A stretch of 64,000 bases of DNA from Gp6-AA40 sp963818645 (GCA_963818645.1 CAWFTF010000021.1:1-64000); one strand, 5' to 3'. Positions 9,686 through 18,848 are shown, counted from the stretch's first letter. The notes: generated by a model from the sequence alone, not told the origin. Numbers and translations: made by a program.

Positions 9686-10066
9686 GTGGAGCGGCACGTT
9701 CGACTACTGCGGATTCTCGTAGGACTCTGGGGCGGTCTTGCGATGCTGGTCGGCGTGTCGATGCTGCTGCTGGCGGCCGGCGCCTGGACAGAATTCCGTC
9801 AGTCGCTTGGGACGGGCGTGGAGTTTGCCGCTGGCCTGACGACGTTGGTTTTCGCCGGAATTGGCGCGTTTGCGCTGCTTTGGGGTGGCACCCATACGTG
9901 GGCGGCCACACTGCTGAGGCGTCGTCGTCCGCTCGGTAGAGTCCTCACGTTGGCGCTCGCTCTCGTCAATCTGCTGGTGTTGCCGTTCGGTACCGCGCTC
10001 GGCGCGTACGCCTTGTGGATTCTCCTGACCGACGAAGGACGGCGTCTCTTCGAGCCCGCGCGGTAA
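9686..10066 (+). CDS. small integral membrane protein, 126 aa
   Basis: Three to four hydrophobic segments are visible: about residues 8-30 (LVGLWGGLAMLVGVSMLLLAAG), 42-66 (FAAGLTTLVFAGIGAFALLWGG) and 84-112 (LTLALALVNLLVLPFGTALGAYALWILL). They are joined by short Arg-rich loops, so the protein sits in the cytoplasmic membrane. The ending WILLTDEGRRLFEP is common in small bacterial membrane proteins of unknown function. The GTG start lies two bases after a strong hairpin, and ATG 9743 is possible but would remove half of the first segment. It is 12 bases from mrp and probably co-transcribed. No function is assignable. Confidence 0.72.
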   Translation: MERHVRLLRILVGLWGGLAMLVGVSMLLLAAGAWTEFRQSLGTGVEFAAGLTTLVFAGIGAFALLWGGTHTWAATLLRRRRPLGRVLTLALALVNLLVLPFGTALGAYALWILLTDEGRRLFEPAR

Positions 10067-10078
10067 AATTACAAGGAT

Positions 10079-11179
10079 ATGGCTGCCACGCTGGACCGGG
10101 ACGCGATCCTTCACGCGCTTCGTGTTGTCGTCGACCCCGACATTCGCAAGGACATTGTGACGCTCGGGTTCGTGAAGGATGTCGCGATCGCCGGTTCGCG
10201 AGTCTCGTTCACCATCGAACTGACGACGCCTGCTTGTCCCGTCAAGGATCAACTGCGCGATCAGGCAGCGACGGCCGTGCGTTCCCTTCCTGGTGTTTCT
10301 GACGTCGACGTGAAGCTCTCCGCGATTGTGCGTTCGGCCTCCGCGCCTGAGACAGGGCGTCCGCCTCTCGCCGGCGTGAAGAACGTCATCGCCGTGGGAG
10401 CGGGCAAGGGCGGCGTCGGCAAGACGACGGTCGCCGTGAATCTCGCGCTGTCGCTGGCACGTTGCGGCAGTCGCGTCGGAATTCTGGACGGAGATATCTA
10501 CGGACCGAACGTGCCGATCATGCTGGGGCTGAGCGCGCAGCTCGCGACCGACGGGCAGAAGATCGTGCCGGCGGAGAAGTACGGCGTGCAGGTCGTCTCG
10601 ATCGGGTTCATGACCAGTGACGATGCGCCGATCATCTGGCGCGGGCCAATGTTGCACGGGGCAGTGCAGCAATTCTTCCGCGAGGTGGCATGGAAGGATC
10701 TGGACTATCTGATTGTCGACATGCCGCCTGGAACCGGTGATGTGGCCCTGAGCCTCAGTCAGACGGTGCCGGTTGTTGGATCGATCGTCGTGACCACGCC
10801 GCAGCAGGTGTCGCTGGCCGACAGCCGCCGTGCGATTCGGATGTATCAGAAGCTCAATATCCCGACCATCGGCGTCGTGGAGAACATGAGCTACTACGCG
10901 TGCCCCAACTGTCACCACGAGACCGACATCTTCGGACACGGCGGCGGCGAAGGGCTGGCGACGGATATGGGCGTGCCGTTCCTCGGCCGCTTGCCGATCT
11001 ATCAACCGATTCGTGAAGGCGGCGACTCGGGCGTGCCGATCGTCATCGGCGAGCCCGGCTCGGCTGCGGCTCGATCGTTCCTCACCGTGGCTGAGCGTAC
11101 GGCTGCGCAAGTCTCGATCGCCGCGCACAAGACGGCAGAAGCGAACAAGGGCAAGATTCCGCTCATCCCGGTGCGGTAG
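10079..11179 (+). CDS. mrp: Mrp/ApbC-family Fe-S cluster carrier ATPase
   Basis: The 366-aa protein has an N-terminal MIP18/DUF59 domain (about 1-80, containing VVVDPDIRKDIVTLGFV) and a ParA-like P-loop domain with deviant Walker A GKGGVGKTT near residue 110. A later YYACPNC motif (C275, C278) provides the CxxC that binds the bridging Fe-S cluster in the dimer. Length and domain order match bacterial Mrp, which transfers [4Fe-4S] clusters to apo-enzymes in the cytoplasm. AAGG lies just before ATG 10079. The AddB cysteine cluster nearby is a plausible but unproven client. Confidence 0.95.
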   Translation: MAATLDRDAILHALRVVVDPDIRKDIVTLGFVKDVAIAGSRVSFTIELTTPACPVKDQLRDQAATAVRSLPGVSDVDVKLSAIVRSASAPETGRPPLAGVKNVIAVGAGKGGVGKTTVAVNLALSLARCGSRVGILDGDIYGPNVPIMLGLSAQLATDGQKIVPAEKYGVQVVSIGFMTSDDAPIIWRGPMLHGAVQQFFREVAWKDLDYLIVDMPPGTGDVALSLSQTVPVVGSIVVTTPQQVSLADSRRAIRMYQKLNIPTIGVVENMSYYACPNCHHETDIFGHGGGEGLATDMGVPFLGRLPIYQPIREGGDSGVPIVIGEPGSAAARSFLTVAERTAAQVSIAAHKTAEANKGKIPLIPVR

Positions 11180-11202
11180 CCCGACACCCGACTCCCTCGA
11201 TC

Positions 11203-12523
11203 ATGACTCCTCTCGCCATCGATCTCCCGTTCACCAAGCGCACGCTTGCCAACGGCCTCGACGTCATCGTCCACGAGGATCGGCACGTGCCGATCGTGGC
11301 GGTCAATGTGTGGTACCACGTTGGCTCGAAGAACGAGCGTCCTGGTCGCACGGGCTTCGCGCACCTGTTCGAGCATCTGATGTTCGAGGGGTCCGAGCAC
11401 TACAACGCGGGTTATTTCCCGCCGCTGCAACAGGCTGGCGCGCTCCTCAACGGATCGACCAACGCCGACCGGACGAACTACTGGGAGGTCGTTCCGACGA
11501 GCGCTATCGATCGCGCGCTCTGGATGGAATCGGATCGGATGGGGTTCCTTCTGCCTGCGCTCACGCGTGAGCGTTTCGAGACGCAGCGTGACGTGGTGCT
11601 GAACGAACGCCGACAGAGCTACGAGAATCGCCCGTATGGGATGGTGATGATGGCGCTGTCCGCGGCACTCTATCCGCCGGACCATCCCTACAGCTGGATG
11701 ACGATCGGATCCGCCGAGGACATCCGCGCCATGCAGCTCGAGGACGTGCAGGAGTTCTTCCGCACCTATTACCATCCGGCGAATGCGTCGCTCGTGCTGG
11801 CAGGCGACATCGATACCGAGCGCGCCTTCGAGCTTGCCGAGGCGTACTTCGGCGAGATTCCCGGTGGAGTGCGCCCCCAGCCGGTTTCCAATGGTGCGCT
11901 GCTGCTCACGGAACAGCGGCTGGTGCTCGAGGATCGCGTGGAGTATCCGCGCATCTACCTCGCGTGGCACTCGCCGGCGATGTTCGCGGCCGATGATGCG
12001 GAGATGGATCTGGTCGGCGACCTGCTGGCCAACGGAAAGACGTCGCGCCTGTACAAGACGCTCGTTTACGACCTGCGGATCGCGCTCGACGTCTCGGCGT
12101 ACCAGAGCTCTCGAGAGATCGGCAGCTTCTTCCTGCTGGTCGCCACCGCGGCGCCGGGCCATACGCTCACCGAGATCCAGATCTCGCGTCGATGAGGAAC
12201 TGAGGCGCGTCAAGGAGAGCGGACCGTCAGTCGAAGAAATGGAGCGATCGGTTGCGCAGGTCGAGGCGCACTTCATGTATCGCCTGCAGACGGTCGGCGG
12301 GTTCGGTGGCAAGTCCGACCAGTTGAATGCTTACAACGTGCTGCGAGGGAACCCTGGTTTCTTCGCCGGCGACCTCGATCGCTATCGCAACGCGACACGC
12401 GATTCGCTGCAAGCGGCGGCGCAGGCATACCTTGCGCTCGATCGGCGCGTCGCCCTCAGCGTGATCCCGCGCGGTCAGCACGCGCTCGCCCTCGAAGACT
12501 CCACCGCGGTATCGGTGTCGTGA
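11203..12523 (+). CDS. M16 zinc metallopeptidase, catalytic partner, frameshifted
   Basis: The inverted zinc motif HxxEH is present (AHLFEHLMFEG near residue 54), with the distal Glu in NERRQSYENRPYG about 80 residues later, so the active site is complete. The frame ends at TGA 12193 and the C-terminal domain continues in the next frame (VDEELRRVKESGPSVEEMERS). One extra base near 12186-12193 (CGTCGATGAG) accounts for it. Repaired length is about 440 aa, normal for a bacterial M16 half. It overlaps the next gene by four bases (GTGA). The pair therefore looks like a two-subunit M16 protease. No signal peptide is visible. Confidence 0.88.
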
Positions 12524-13899
12524 CGCGAATCGATCGATCGCGGCTCCCCGACGTCGGTGTCGATCCGCGATTCGTGTTTCCGTCGATCGTGCGGCACACG
12601 CTCGGAAACGGCCTGCGCGTCTGCACCGTCGAGCACCACAACGTGCCGATCATCACGCTCAACCTGCAGGTCGCCGGTGGATCCGGAGCCGATCCCGAGG
12701 GGCTCGAAGGGCTCGCGGCGCTCGTCGCGGACATGGCAGACGAAGGCACGGGCACGCTGTCCGCGCTCGAGGTCTCCGATGCGTTGTCGCGAATCGGCGC
12801 TGCCTACGACGTGGACGTCGGCGGCGATGCGACGGACTTCTCGCTGACCACGCTCACACGATTCGCGTCTCGCGGCGCGGCGCTCCTGGCCGACATGGCG
12901 ACGCGGCCCCGTCTTCTCGAGAGCGAGTTCCTGCGCGTGCGGCAGTTGCGCCTGGATCGCCTTCGACAGCTGAAAGATCTGCCGTCCGCCGTTGCCGAGC
13001 AGACCTTCCTGCGATTGGTGTACGGAAACCACCCGTACGCGCATCTCGCGATTGGCAGTGACGCGAGCCTTCGACGGCTGACATCGGACGAGATCGTGTC
13101 GTTCCACGCCGGTGCATTCCAGCCGTCGAAATCCATGCTGATCGTGTGTGGGGCGATGACGCACGAAGACATGAGGCGTCTTGCCGAAGACACCTTTGGT
13201 GGCTGGGTGGCTACGCACGGGAGTGCGAACGGCGCGCGCGCCGCGTCGGATATCGAGCCGGTCGCCGGCCCTGTGACGAAACTCGTCGTCGTGCCGCGCG
13301 AATCGGCGGCGCAATCCGAGTTGCGCATCGGGCATCTGTCGACGCGGCGCGTGACGCCGGACTATTCGGCGCTGCTGGTGATGAACGCGGTGCTCGGCGG
13401 ACAGTTCGTCAGCCGCGTCAATCTCAAGCTCCGGGAGGAGAAGGCGTACACCTACGGAGCGCGAACGAGCTTCGACTGGCGGCGCGGGATGTCGCCGTTC
13501 GTCCTGCAGACGAGCGTGCACACGGCATCGACGGCTGACGCGATCGCAGACTCGCTTGCTGAAATTGCCGGCCTGAGGGGCACGCGTCCGCCGACCGACG
13601 AAGAGATGTCTCTGGCCAAGGCATCATTGACGCGTGGGTATCCGCGCGGATTTGAAACCGCACAGCAGGTCGCGCGGTCGGTGTCTATGCTCTCGCTCTA
13701 CGGGCTGCCTGACACCTACTTCGAAGAGTTCGTTCCGAAGGTCAACGCCGTGACGAGCAGGGACGTCGTGGACGCCGCGGCGCGATATCTCGATCCAGCG
13801 AAGCTGACGACGCTGGTGGTTGGGGACTATTCTGCTATTGCAGAGACGCTGCGCGGCCTGAATTTGGGCGAACCGCAGATGCGCGCGGCCGAGTTTTAG
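12520..13899 (+). CDS. M16 peptidase-like protein, non-catalytic partner
   Basis: This 459-aa protein has the two-domain M16 fold (N-terminal RHTLGNGLRVCTVEHHNVP, C-terminal GGQFVSRVNLKLREEKAYTYG with the R...Y substrate-binding pattern of M16B). At the zinc-motif position it reads GLEGLAALVADMADEGT, lacking HxxEH, so it should be inactive. Paired active and inactive M16 proteins are well known in two-subunit proteases, where the inactive subunit helps form the substrate chamber. GTG 12520 overlaps the preceding stop. Expression is likely translationally coupled to the catalytic partner. Confidence 0.9.
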   Translation: MTRIDRSRLPDVGVDPRFVFPSIVRHTLGNGLRVCTVEHHNVPIITLNLQVAGGSGADPEGLEGLAALVADMADEGTGTLSALEVSDALSRIGAAYDVDVGGDATDFSLTTLTRFASRGAALLADMATRPRLLESEFLRVRQLRLDRLRQLKDLPSAVAEQTFLRLVYGNHPYAHLAIGSDASLRRLTSDEIVSFHAGAFQPSKSMLIVCGAMTHEDMRRLAEDTFGGWVATHGSANGARAASDIEPVAGPVTKLVVVPRESAAQSELRIGHLSTRRVTPDYSALLVMNAVLGGQFVSRVNLKLREEKAYTYGARTSFDWRRGMSPFVLQTSVHTASTADAIADSLAEIAGLRGTRPPTDEEMSLAKASLTRGYPRGFETAQQVARSVSMLSLYGLPDTYFEEFVPKVNAVTSRDVVDAAARYLDPAKLTTLVVGDYSAIAETLRGLNLGEPQMRAAEF

Positions 13900-13951
13900 C
13901 CACAACGATGCCACGGCCGCGTCAAGAACGCGTGCTAGGCTAGTTTCAGCC

Positions 13952-14197
13952 GTGAGCCCTGAACTCGAACAGGTGCCGCAAGAGCACGACCTCGAGCGCG
14001 GCTTCGACCGCGTGACGAGCGTTGCGGTTCTCATCGGCGTTCTTGCCACGATCATCGCTGGCGCCACCATCTGGCTCGTTCTCACCGATCCGGTCACTGT
14101 TGCGACCGCGCTGGACGAAGGAGAGATCTCTCCGCTCGTGCGTCAGCTCGCCGAGGTGATCTACAACGCGCTATCGGGGTTGTTGGATTATCTCTAG
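13952..14197 (+). CDS. small single-span membrane protein, 81 aa
   Basis: GTG start at 13952. An acidic N-terminal 20 residues are followed by one hydrophobic segment (about 24-46, VAVLIGVLATIIAGATIWLVL) and a helical tail ending NALSGLLDYL. It sits 52 bases after the M16 pair on the same strand and could be part of that unit, but nothing in the sequence gives a function. The start is supported by frame only, since no strong ribosome site is seen. Confidence 0.55.
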   Translation: MSPELEQVPQEHDLERGFDRVTSVAVLIGVLATIIAGATIWLVLTDPVTVATALDEGEISPLVRQLAEVIYNALSGLLDYL

Positions 14198-14204
14198 GCA
14201 CGGT

Positions 14205-14219
14205 CGGACTGAGGACTAC
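14205..14219. repeat. heptad repeat fragment B
   Basis: Two units of the GGACTGA / GGACTAC type lie between the convergent stops at 14197 and 14216. This is the shortest member of the heptad family in the window and could be a chance match on its own. Confidence 0.4.
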
Positions 14220-15277
14220 AAGCTTCGCCGAAGAAACCTGGTCAGCACGTAGCCATCCACGTACTTGAACGGCGCCGCCCCGGTGCTGTAGTGCCCGCAT
14301 CGCAGTGCGAAGACTTCGTGCGGCAGCTGTCTGTTGCGGAACTCGTTGACCAGAAACTCTGAGAGATCGACCGGGAACGTCAGGTCGTACTTCGCGTAGA
14401 CGAGCAGCGTGCGCTTGTCGCGTATGCGCTCGAGGTACTCGAATGGAGCGATCGGCCGCCACAGAGCTCGCAGGCGATCGAGATCGATGTGACCGTTGAG
14501 CCCTGCGCGCACGTGACGCGTCGACAGGCCGCGCCACACCACATCTGCGAACCAGGGAGAGACGTGATTGAGCGCCTGCGCCCGGATGAGCGGTTCGTGC
14601 GCCGATGTCAGCAGCGCGAGACACGAGCCGAGACTCGTTCCGAGAATGCCGATCCGGTCGAAGCCCTGGGACGCGAGCCATGCCACGGCTCGCCGCGCGT
14701 CGAGCACCGCCTGACGACACACTTGCACCGTCCGCACGATGTTCGAGCTGACGATGTAGTCGGCGCGCGTCAACTCGGGCGGCATACGCGCGTCGTGATA
14801 CGGCAGGCTGATGCGCAACGCGGACACGCCGAAGCGGGCGAGCAGCTTCGACAACCCGATGTGACCTTCGCTGTCCGAGTTCCATTGCGACATCACCACG
14901 ACGGCGCGCCCACGGCCTTTGCGCTTACCGAGCGGCGACTCTCCCTCGGCGGGAAACCAGCGGCCGACGACGGTGTTGTTCTCGAGGTGCGGCGTGACGA
15001 GCGCGCTCGGGAAGCGAAGCGTGCCGGCCTCGCCCCCCTTCTGCAGTTCGGGAGATGCGTCGGTGAAGGCGTAGTCGGACGTCGGCGGTGTCTCAAAGAA
15101 TGCCGACGTGTCCTGCATTACCTCCATGACCCAGGCGGCGACGCGTTCCTCGGGCAGCGCTTGATGGTGACCGTTGAGAGCGAGCCAGTCGAGACCCCAG
15201 TCGAACGGGCGCACGATGCGATCCTTCGATACGTCCGCAAGGCGGCGTTCCCAGGCGTGGAAGAACGGTGCTAGCAC
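14216..15277 (-). CDS. alpha/beta hydrolase, ABHD18-like
   Basis: The 353-aa protein is an alpha/beta hydrolase with nucleophile elbow GTSLGS (preceded by FDRIGIL) and a C-terminal CGHYSTG that supplies the His. A late Asp candidate is in YDLTFPVDLSEF. Features such as WRGLSTRHVR and the ending GYVLTRFLRRSL fit the ABHD18 / DUF2048-like group of uncharacterised hydrolases. Start is GTG 15277, which overlaps the amidase stop (GTGCTAG), so it is translationally coupled to the amidase. No signal peptide is present. The substrate is unknown, and co-expression with an amidase suggests an ester or amide degradation route. Confidence 0.82.
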   Translation of the reverse strand: MLAPFFHAWERRLADVSKDRIVRPFDWGLDWLALNGHHQALPEERVAAWVMEVMQDTSAFFETPPTSDYAFTDASPELQKGGEAGTLRFPSALVTPHLENNTVVGRWFPAEGESPLGKRKGRGRAVVVMSQWNSDSEGHIGLSKLLARFGVSALRISLPYHDARMPPELTRADYIVSSNIVRTVQVCRQAVLDARRAVAWLASQGFDRIGILGTSLGSCLALLTSAHEPLIRAQALNHVSPWFADVVWRGLSTRHVRAGLNGHIDLDRLRALWRPIAPFEYLERIRDKRTLLVYAKYDLTFPVDLSEFLVNEFRNRQLPHEVFALRCGHYSTGAAPFKYVDGYVLTRFLRRSL

Positions 15278-16623
15278 GCGCGCTCCAGGACTCCTTCCAC
15301 CGCGGCAGCAACTTCCAGCAGTTCCGGGGTGCGGTTGCGTGTGCCGACGATCTGCAGGCCGACCGGCAGGCCTTCGTTCGTCTTCCCGCACGGCAAGGAA
15401 ATGGCCGGGTGCCCGGTGATGTTGAACAATTGGGTGAGCCGCAGCGTGATGTTTCTCACCGGCTCCTCGGTTCCGCCGACGGATACGGTTGGTACGCCGA
15501 GTTTGGTCGCCGGTACTGGCATTGACGGCAGCAACAGACCGTCGCGCCCGCCGAGTGCCTCCCGCACTTCGCGCGTCAGCAGTTGCCGGCCACGCTGCGC
15601 CCGCACGTAATCCTCGGCGAGGATGTAGCGCCCCATCTCGAGTCGCAGCCGTACGTTCTCCGTGTAGTCCTGGGGCCGGCTTTCGAGCGTCGGTGCGTGG
15701 TAGGAAGCCGCTTCGGGCAGAGCGATGTGGACGTAGATGGCCGCGATCTCTTTCGTGTGTGCGATGGCGACGTCCTCGAGGATCGCGCCGGCAGACTTCA
15801 GTCGATCGCACGATTCTTCGAAACGCGCAAGCACTTGGACGTCGATCAGATCGAAGAAGTACGGCCGCGGGATGCCGAAGCGCAGACCGCTGGTCTCTCG
15901 GGGTGTGGGCGCCACGGGATTCGGGACGCCGCGCAGCACGCCATAAAGCAGCGCCGCATCTTCCACGGACAGGCACATCGGCCCGGCGTGATCGAGGCTC
16001 TCGCTCAGTGGGACGATGCCATCGATCGGGATCTCGCCGATCGTCGGTTTCAAACCTACGAGCCCGCACGCTGCCGATGGGATACGAATCGATCCGCCGG
16101 TGTCAGTGCCAATGGATGCGTACGCCATCCCCGCCAGCACCGATGCGGCTGATCCGCCGGACGAGCCGCCCGGCGAGCGAGTGTCGTCGAACGGATGCAG
16201 GACGGGACCGTAGGCCGAGTCTTCGTTGGTCGTACCGAGCGCGAACTCGTGAAGGTTCGTCTTGCCGACGAAGATCGCGCCAGCCGCACGGAGGCGTCCA
16301 ATGAGCGTCGCATCACGTCGCGCCACGTGTCCCTCGCGCACCCGAGACGCGGCTGTGGTGGGCGTGTTTCGGACGTCGATGAGATCTTTTATCGAGATTG
16401 GAACGCCGTGCAGCGGTCCGCGGGAGTGACCGGACTGGATCTCCCGATCGAGCTCTTTCGCCTGCGCCAGCGCTTCGTCAACGAGTACGGTGATGTACGC
16501 GTTGAGCGATCGATTGCGTTCGGTGATGCGCGCCAAACAGCCTTCGGTCGCGGCTTCCGCGGTGATCGCTTTCGATTTCAATCGGCGGCCAAGATCGGCC
16601 ACCGTGCGTAATTCAACCGACAT
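15271..16623 (-). CDS. amidase signature family hydrolase
   Basis: The 450-aa product contains the Ser-cisSer-Lys triad of amidase signature enzymes: Lys in GVPISIKDLIDV, and the two serines in SPGGSSGGSAASV and GTDTGGSIRIPSA. Length and the C-terminal GLPVGLQIVG segment match AtzE/GatA-type amidases. I start at ATG 16623, within the end of the small upstream gene. The alpha/beta hydrolase follows with overlap, making a three-gene unit. GatA itself is less likely because no gatB or standard gatC is adjacent. An AtzE-like or general amidase is more likely. Confidence 0.9.
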   Translation of the reverse strand: MSVELRTVADLGRRLKSKAITAEAATEGCLARITERNRSLNAYITVLVDEALAQAKELDREIQSGHSRGPLHGVPISIKDLIDVRNTPTTAASRVREGHVARRDATLIGRLRAAGAIFVGKTNLHEFALGTTNEDSAYGPVLHPFDDTRSPGGSSGGSAASVLAGMAYASIGTDTGGSIRIPSAACGLVGLKPTIGEIPIDGIVPLSESLDHAGPMCLSVEDAALLYGVLRGVPNPVAPTPRETSGLRFGIPRPYFFDLIDVQVLARFEESCDRLKSAGAILEDVAIAHTKEIAAIYVHIALPEAASYHAPTLESRPQDYTENVRLRLEMGRYILAEDYVRAQRGRQLLTREVREALGGRDGLLLPSMPVPATKLGVPTVSVGGTEEPVRNITLRLTQLFNITGHPAISLPCGKTNEGLPVGLQIVGTRNRTPELLEVAAAVEGVLERAC

Positions 16624-16789
16624 GTTCCGATGGACGCCCGGCCCGATCGGTCGCCTCCAGGTTCCAGTCGGCCGCGCGCAGCAACGCAGTCGAGCGTGAA
16701 AGGGTTTCGAGCAGCGGCCGAAGGGCGGGCAGTTGCCGCCGGTCGGCATCCTGTAGCGATTGTTCGAGCCAAGCCTGCAGAGGATCCAC
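16613..16789 (-). CDS. AtzG/GatC-like micro-protein, 58 aa
   Basis: GTG 16789 opens a 58-residue frame that overlaps the amidase start by 11 bases. The sequence is two amphipathic helices (DPLQAWLEQSLQDAD and ALRPLLETLSRSTALLRAADW) with a polar tail. This size, fold and position resemble AtzG (DUF4089) and GatC, which wrap around and stabilise partner amidases. The similarity is by layout and helix pattern rather than by recognised residues, so the family assignment is tentative. Its start lies only 22 bases from the divergent pyruvate kinase start. Confidence 0.55.
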   Translation of the reverse strand: MDPLQAWLEQSLQDADRRQLPALRPLLETLSRSTALLRAADWNLEATDRAGRPSEHVG

Positions 16790-16799
16790 GGAAATAGCG

Positions 16800-16805
16800 T
16801 ACCTT
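16800..16805 (+). promoter_or_regulatory. -10 element for leaderless pyruvate kinase mRNA
   Basis: TACCTT lies six bases before ATG 16812, so a transcript would begin at or next to the start codon. No ribosome site is present. The -35 region is weak. Confidence 0.4.
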
Positions 16806-16811
16806 ATCCAC

Positions 16812-18227
16812 ATGCGCCGGACGAAGATCATCGCCACCCTGGGACCGGCGTCGGCCAGCGATACCCGCATTCGCGAGCTGATCGCAGCGGGCGTCGATGT
16901 CTTTCGCTTCAATTTCTCGCACGGTTCCCACGACAGCCATGCAGCGATGTCATCGAGAAGGTGCGTCGCATCGCCAACGACGCCGGGCGCATCGTCGCCC
17001 TCCTCCAGGACCTGAGCGGCCCGAAGATCCGCATCGGCAAACTGCGTGGCGGCGGTCCCGTGACGCTGAAGGATGGCGAACCACTCTCCATCGTCGTCGG
17101 CGATTCGAGGGTGACTCGCAGCACGTCTCGACGACGTATGCGGATCTCCCGAAAGGCGTCCATGCTCGGCGACACTCTGTTACTGGACGATGGCAAGCTC
17201 GAGTTGCGTGCCACGAAGGTCACGAGCGACGAGATCGAGACCGTTGTCGTCGAAGGAGGGCCGCTTGGCGAGCACAAGGGCATCAACGTGCCGGGCGTCG
17301 AGTTGCCGACGACGGGACTTACGGCGAAGGACATCGACGATCTTCATTTTGGTGTGCGCGCAGGCGTCGACTACGTTGCGCTGAGTTTTGTGCAGAACGC
17401 AGCCGTGCTCCGGCAGGCACGCGAGGAGATTCAGAAGGCTGGTGGGTCGTCGATCCCGCTCATCGCGAAGCTCGAACGTCCCGAAGGCGATCTCGCGCCT
17501 CGAGGAGATTCTCGGCGCGAGCGACGCCGTCATGGTGGCGCGTGGCGACCTCGGTCTGGAGCTGCCGCTGGAGCGTGTCCCTCGCATTCAGAAGGACGTG
17601 ACGCGCTGGGCGCGAGCGCTTCACGTGCCCGTGATTGTCGCGACGCAGGTGCTCGAGTCGATGCGCACTGAACCGCGGCCCACTCGCGCCGAAGTGAGCG
17701 ATGCCGCCAACGCGGTCGACGATGGGGTGGATGCGATCATGCTGGCGGGCGAGACGGCGGCGGGCGCGTATCCAGTGCGCGCGGTGCACACGCTCGATCT
17801 CGTGATCTGCGAGGCCGAGTCGATGCCGTCGAGCCGGTTGCAGCTCGAGCGGCCTCGTTTGCTGAGCGGTCATCAGCACGCGGTGTGCGAAGCGGCGGTG
17901 ACGCTGGCCGAGCGCGGAGACGCGGCTGCGATCGTGGCGGTCACGCGCGGCGGGACGACGGCGCGCGTGTTGTCCGCGCTTCGGACTCGCGTGCCGATCT
18001 TTGCGGCGACTGATCGACCGGAGATCGCGCGCCGGCTCGCCCTTCCGTGGGGTGTGGTCCCCATCCTGACAGAGATTGGTGAAGACGTCGCGACGACAGG
18101 CAAACGCATCAGCGACGACCTGCTCGCTCGCCACACGCTGGAGCCCGGTGCTGTCGTGGTGTTTGTCAGCGTGTCAGAAGAGCTCGGCCCCGGGCCGACG
18201 AACTTCGTGAAGCTGCAGACGATCTAG
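16812..18227 (+). CDS. pyk: pyruvate kinase, two compensating frameshifts
   Basis: Repaired length is about 471 aa, usual for pyruvate kinase, which converts PEP and ADP to pyruvate and ATP. The N-terminus RRTKIIATLGPAS and FRFNFSHGSH, the central VMVARGDLGLELP and LAGETAAGAYPVRAV, and a C-terminal allosteric-type domain with VTRGGTTARVLSALR are all present. Frame is lost twice: one base is missing near 16941-16946 (GCAGCGATGTC) and one is extra near 17483-17488 (CGAAGGCGATC, where PEAISRLEEIL is expected). The net frame is restored, which fits two unrelated indel errors. The start appears leaderless. The family's key residues are retained in all three segments. Confidence 0.9.
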
Positions 18228-18275
18228 TCCTCAGTCCTCAGTCCACGGTCCTCGGTCCCCGGTGAACTGTGAACC
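18226..18275. repeat. heptad repeat array C
   Basis: Seven 7-base units (AGTCCTC, AGTCCAC, GGTCCTC, GGTCCCC, GGTGAAC, TGTGAAC) fill the spacer between the convergent stops of pyruvate kinase and the SRPBCC gene. The array begins inside the pyruvate kinase stop codon. Confidence 0.8.
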
Positions 18276-18277
18276 GC

Positions 18278-18751
18278 CTACTGCCTACCGCGATCAGTCT
18301 GCCGCTCCAGGTAGTTCTTCATCTCATCGAGCGCCACCGTGAAGCCGGTTGCGATGAGCTCGTAGTAGCGCGACCAGCGCGTGCTGTCTTCCCAGCCGGA
18401 TTGGCGGACATGGAGGGCTGTGCTGTTTCCGGTCTGGGTGCACGTGGCTTCGAGTGCCATCGGACCCACCGGTTCGCCGTCGGGCGGGAGCCAGAACAGA
18501 TCGGCGAGAAAGAACTCGCGTCCGGGTTTGAACTCAATCACCGTTCCGCGAAACGCGCCTCCGAGACGACCAAACACTTCGTCCTGCCACTCGGTGGGTT
18601 CCCATTCGACGGCGTAGACGCCGAGCGGACGAGGCACGCACAGCGAGCGCTTCACGCGCCACCATGCGGTGAGCGCGTCGGGATCGAAGAACGCGTCGAG
18701 CACAGCCGCGGCCGGTGCCTGGATGGTCAGGCTGTGATTGAACTCTTTCAT
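18278..18751 (-). CDS. SRPBCC / AHSA1-like domain protein
   Basis: The 157-aa protein fits the START/SRPBCC helix-grip fold. It opens with strand FNHSLTIQAPAAAVLDAFFDPDALTAWW, which is typical of AHSA1-like proteins, and has a central YAVEWEPTEWQDEVFG and a long C-terminal helix (YYELIATGFTVALDEMKNYLERQ). Such proteins bind hydrophobic ligands or act as activators. No ligand can be deduced. It is cytoplasmic. Its start at 18751 faces the LOG gene across a spacer filled by heptad array D, and its stop faces array C, so it is bracketed by arrays. Confidence 0.82.
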   Translation of the reverse strand: MKEFNHSLTIQAPAAAVLDAFFDPDALTAWWRVKRSLCVPRPLGVYAVEWEPTEWQDEVFGRLGGAFRGTVIEFKPGREFFLADLFWLPPDGEPVGPMALEATCTQTGNSTALHVRQSGWEDSTRWSRYYELIATGFTVALDEMKNYLERQTDRGRQ

Positions 18752-18848
18752 CGGGTCAGTCCTCGGTCCTTGGTCCTCAGTCCTCAGTCTATGTCTTGTG
18801 GACCGTGGACCGTGGACCGTGGACTGTGGACCATGGACCGCGGACCGC
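18752..18848. repeat. heptad repeat array D, whole divergent spacer
   Basis: About thirteen units: CAGTCCT, CGGTCCT, TGGTCCT on the left, then TGGACCG, TGGACTG, TGGACCA, CGGACCG on the right, with the arms complementary. It occupies the spacer between the divergent starts at 18751 and 18861 except for the last 12 bases. TGGACC units match a -35 box at four of six positions, and one lies 16 bases before the TAGAAT at 18849. Confidence 0.88.

Noticed and set aside
14216..16069. 617-codon frame that would extend the ABHD18-like hydrolase N-terminally
   Set aside because: The extra part is antiparallel-frame Arg-rich text inside the amidase gene. GTG 15277 with stop overlap gives the correct start.
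15271..16623. GatA subunit of the transamidase complex
   Set aside because: No gatB in the window and the small partner is not standard GatC. A general AtzE-type amidase fits better.
16804..16812. Perfect DnaA box TTATCCACA at the pyruvate kinase start
   Set aside because: A single box with no cluster, no A/T-rich unwinding region and no replication genes nearby. Expected by chance in this length.
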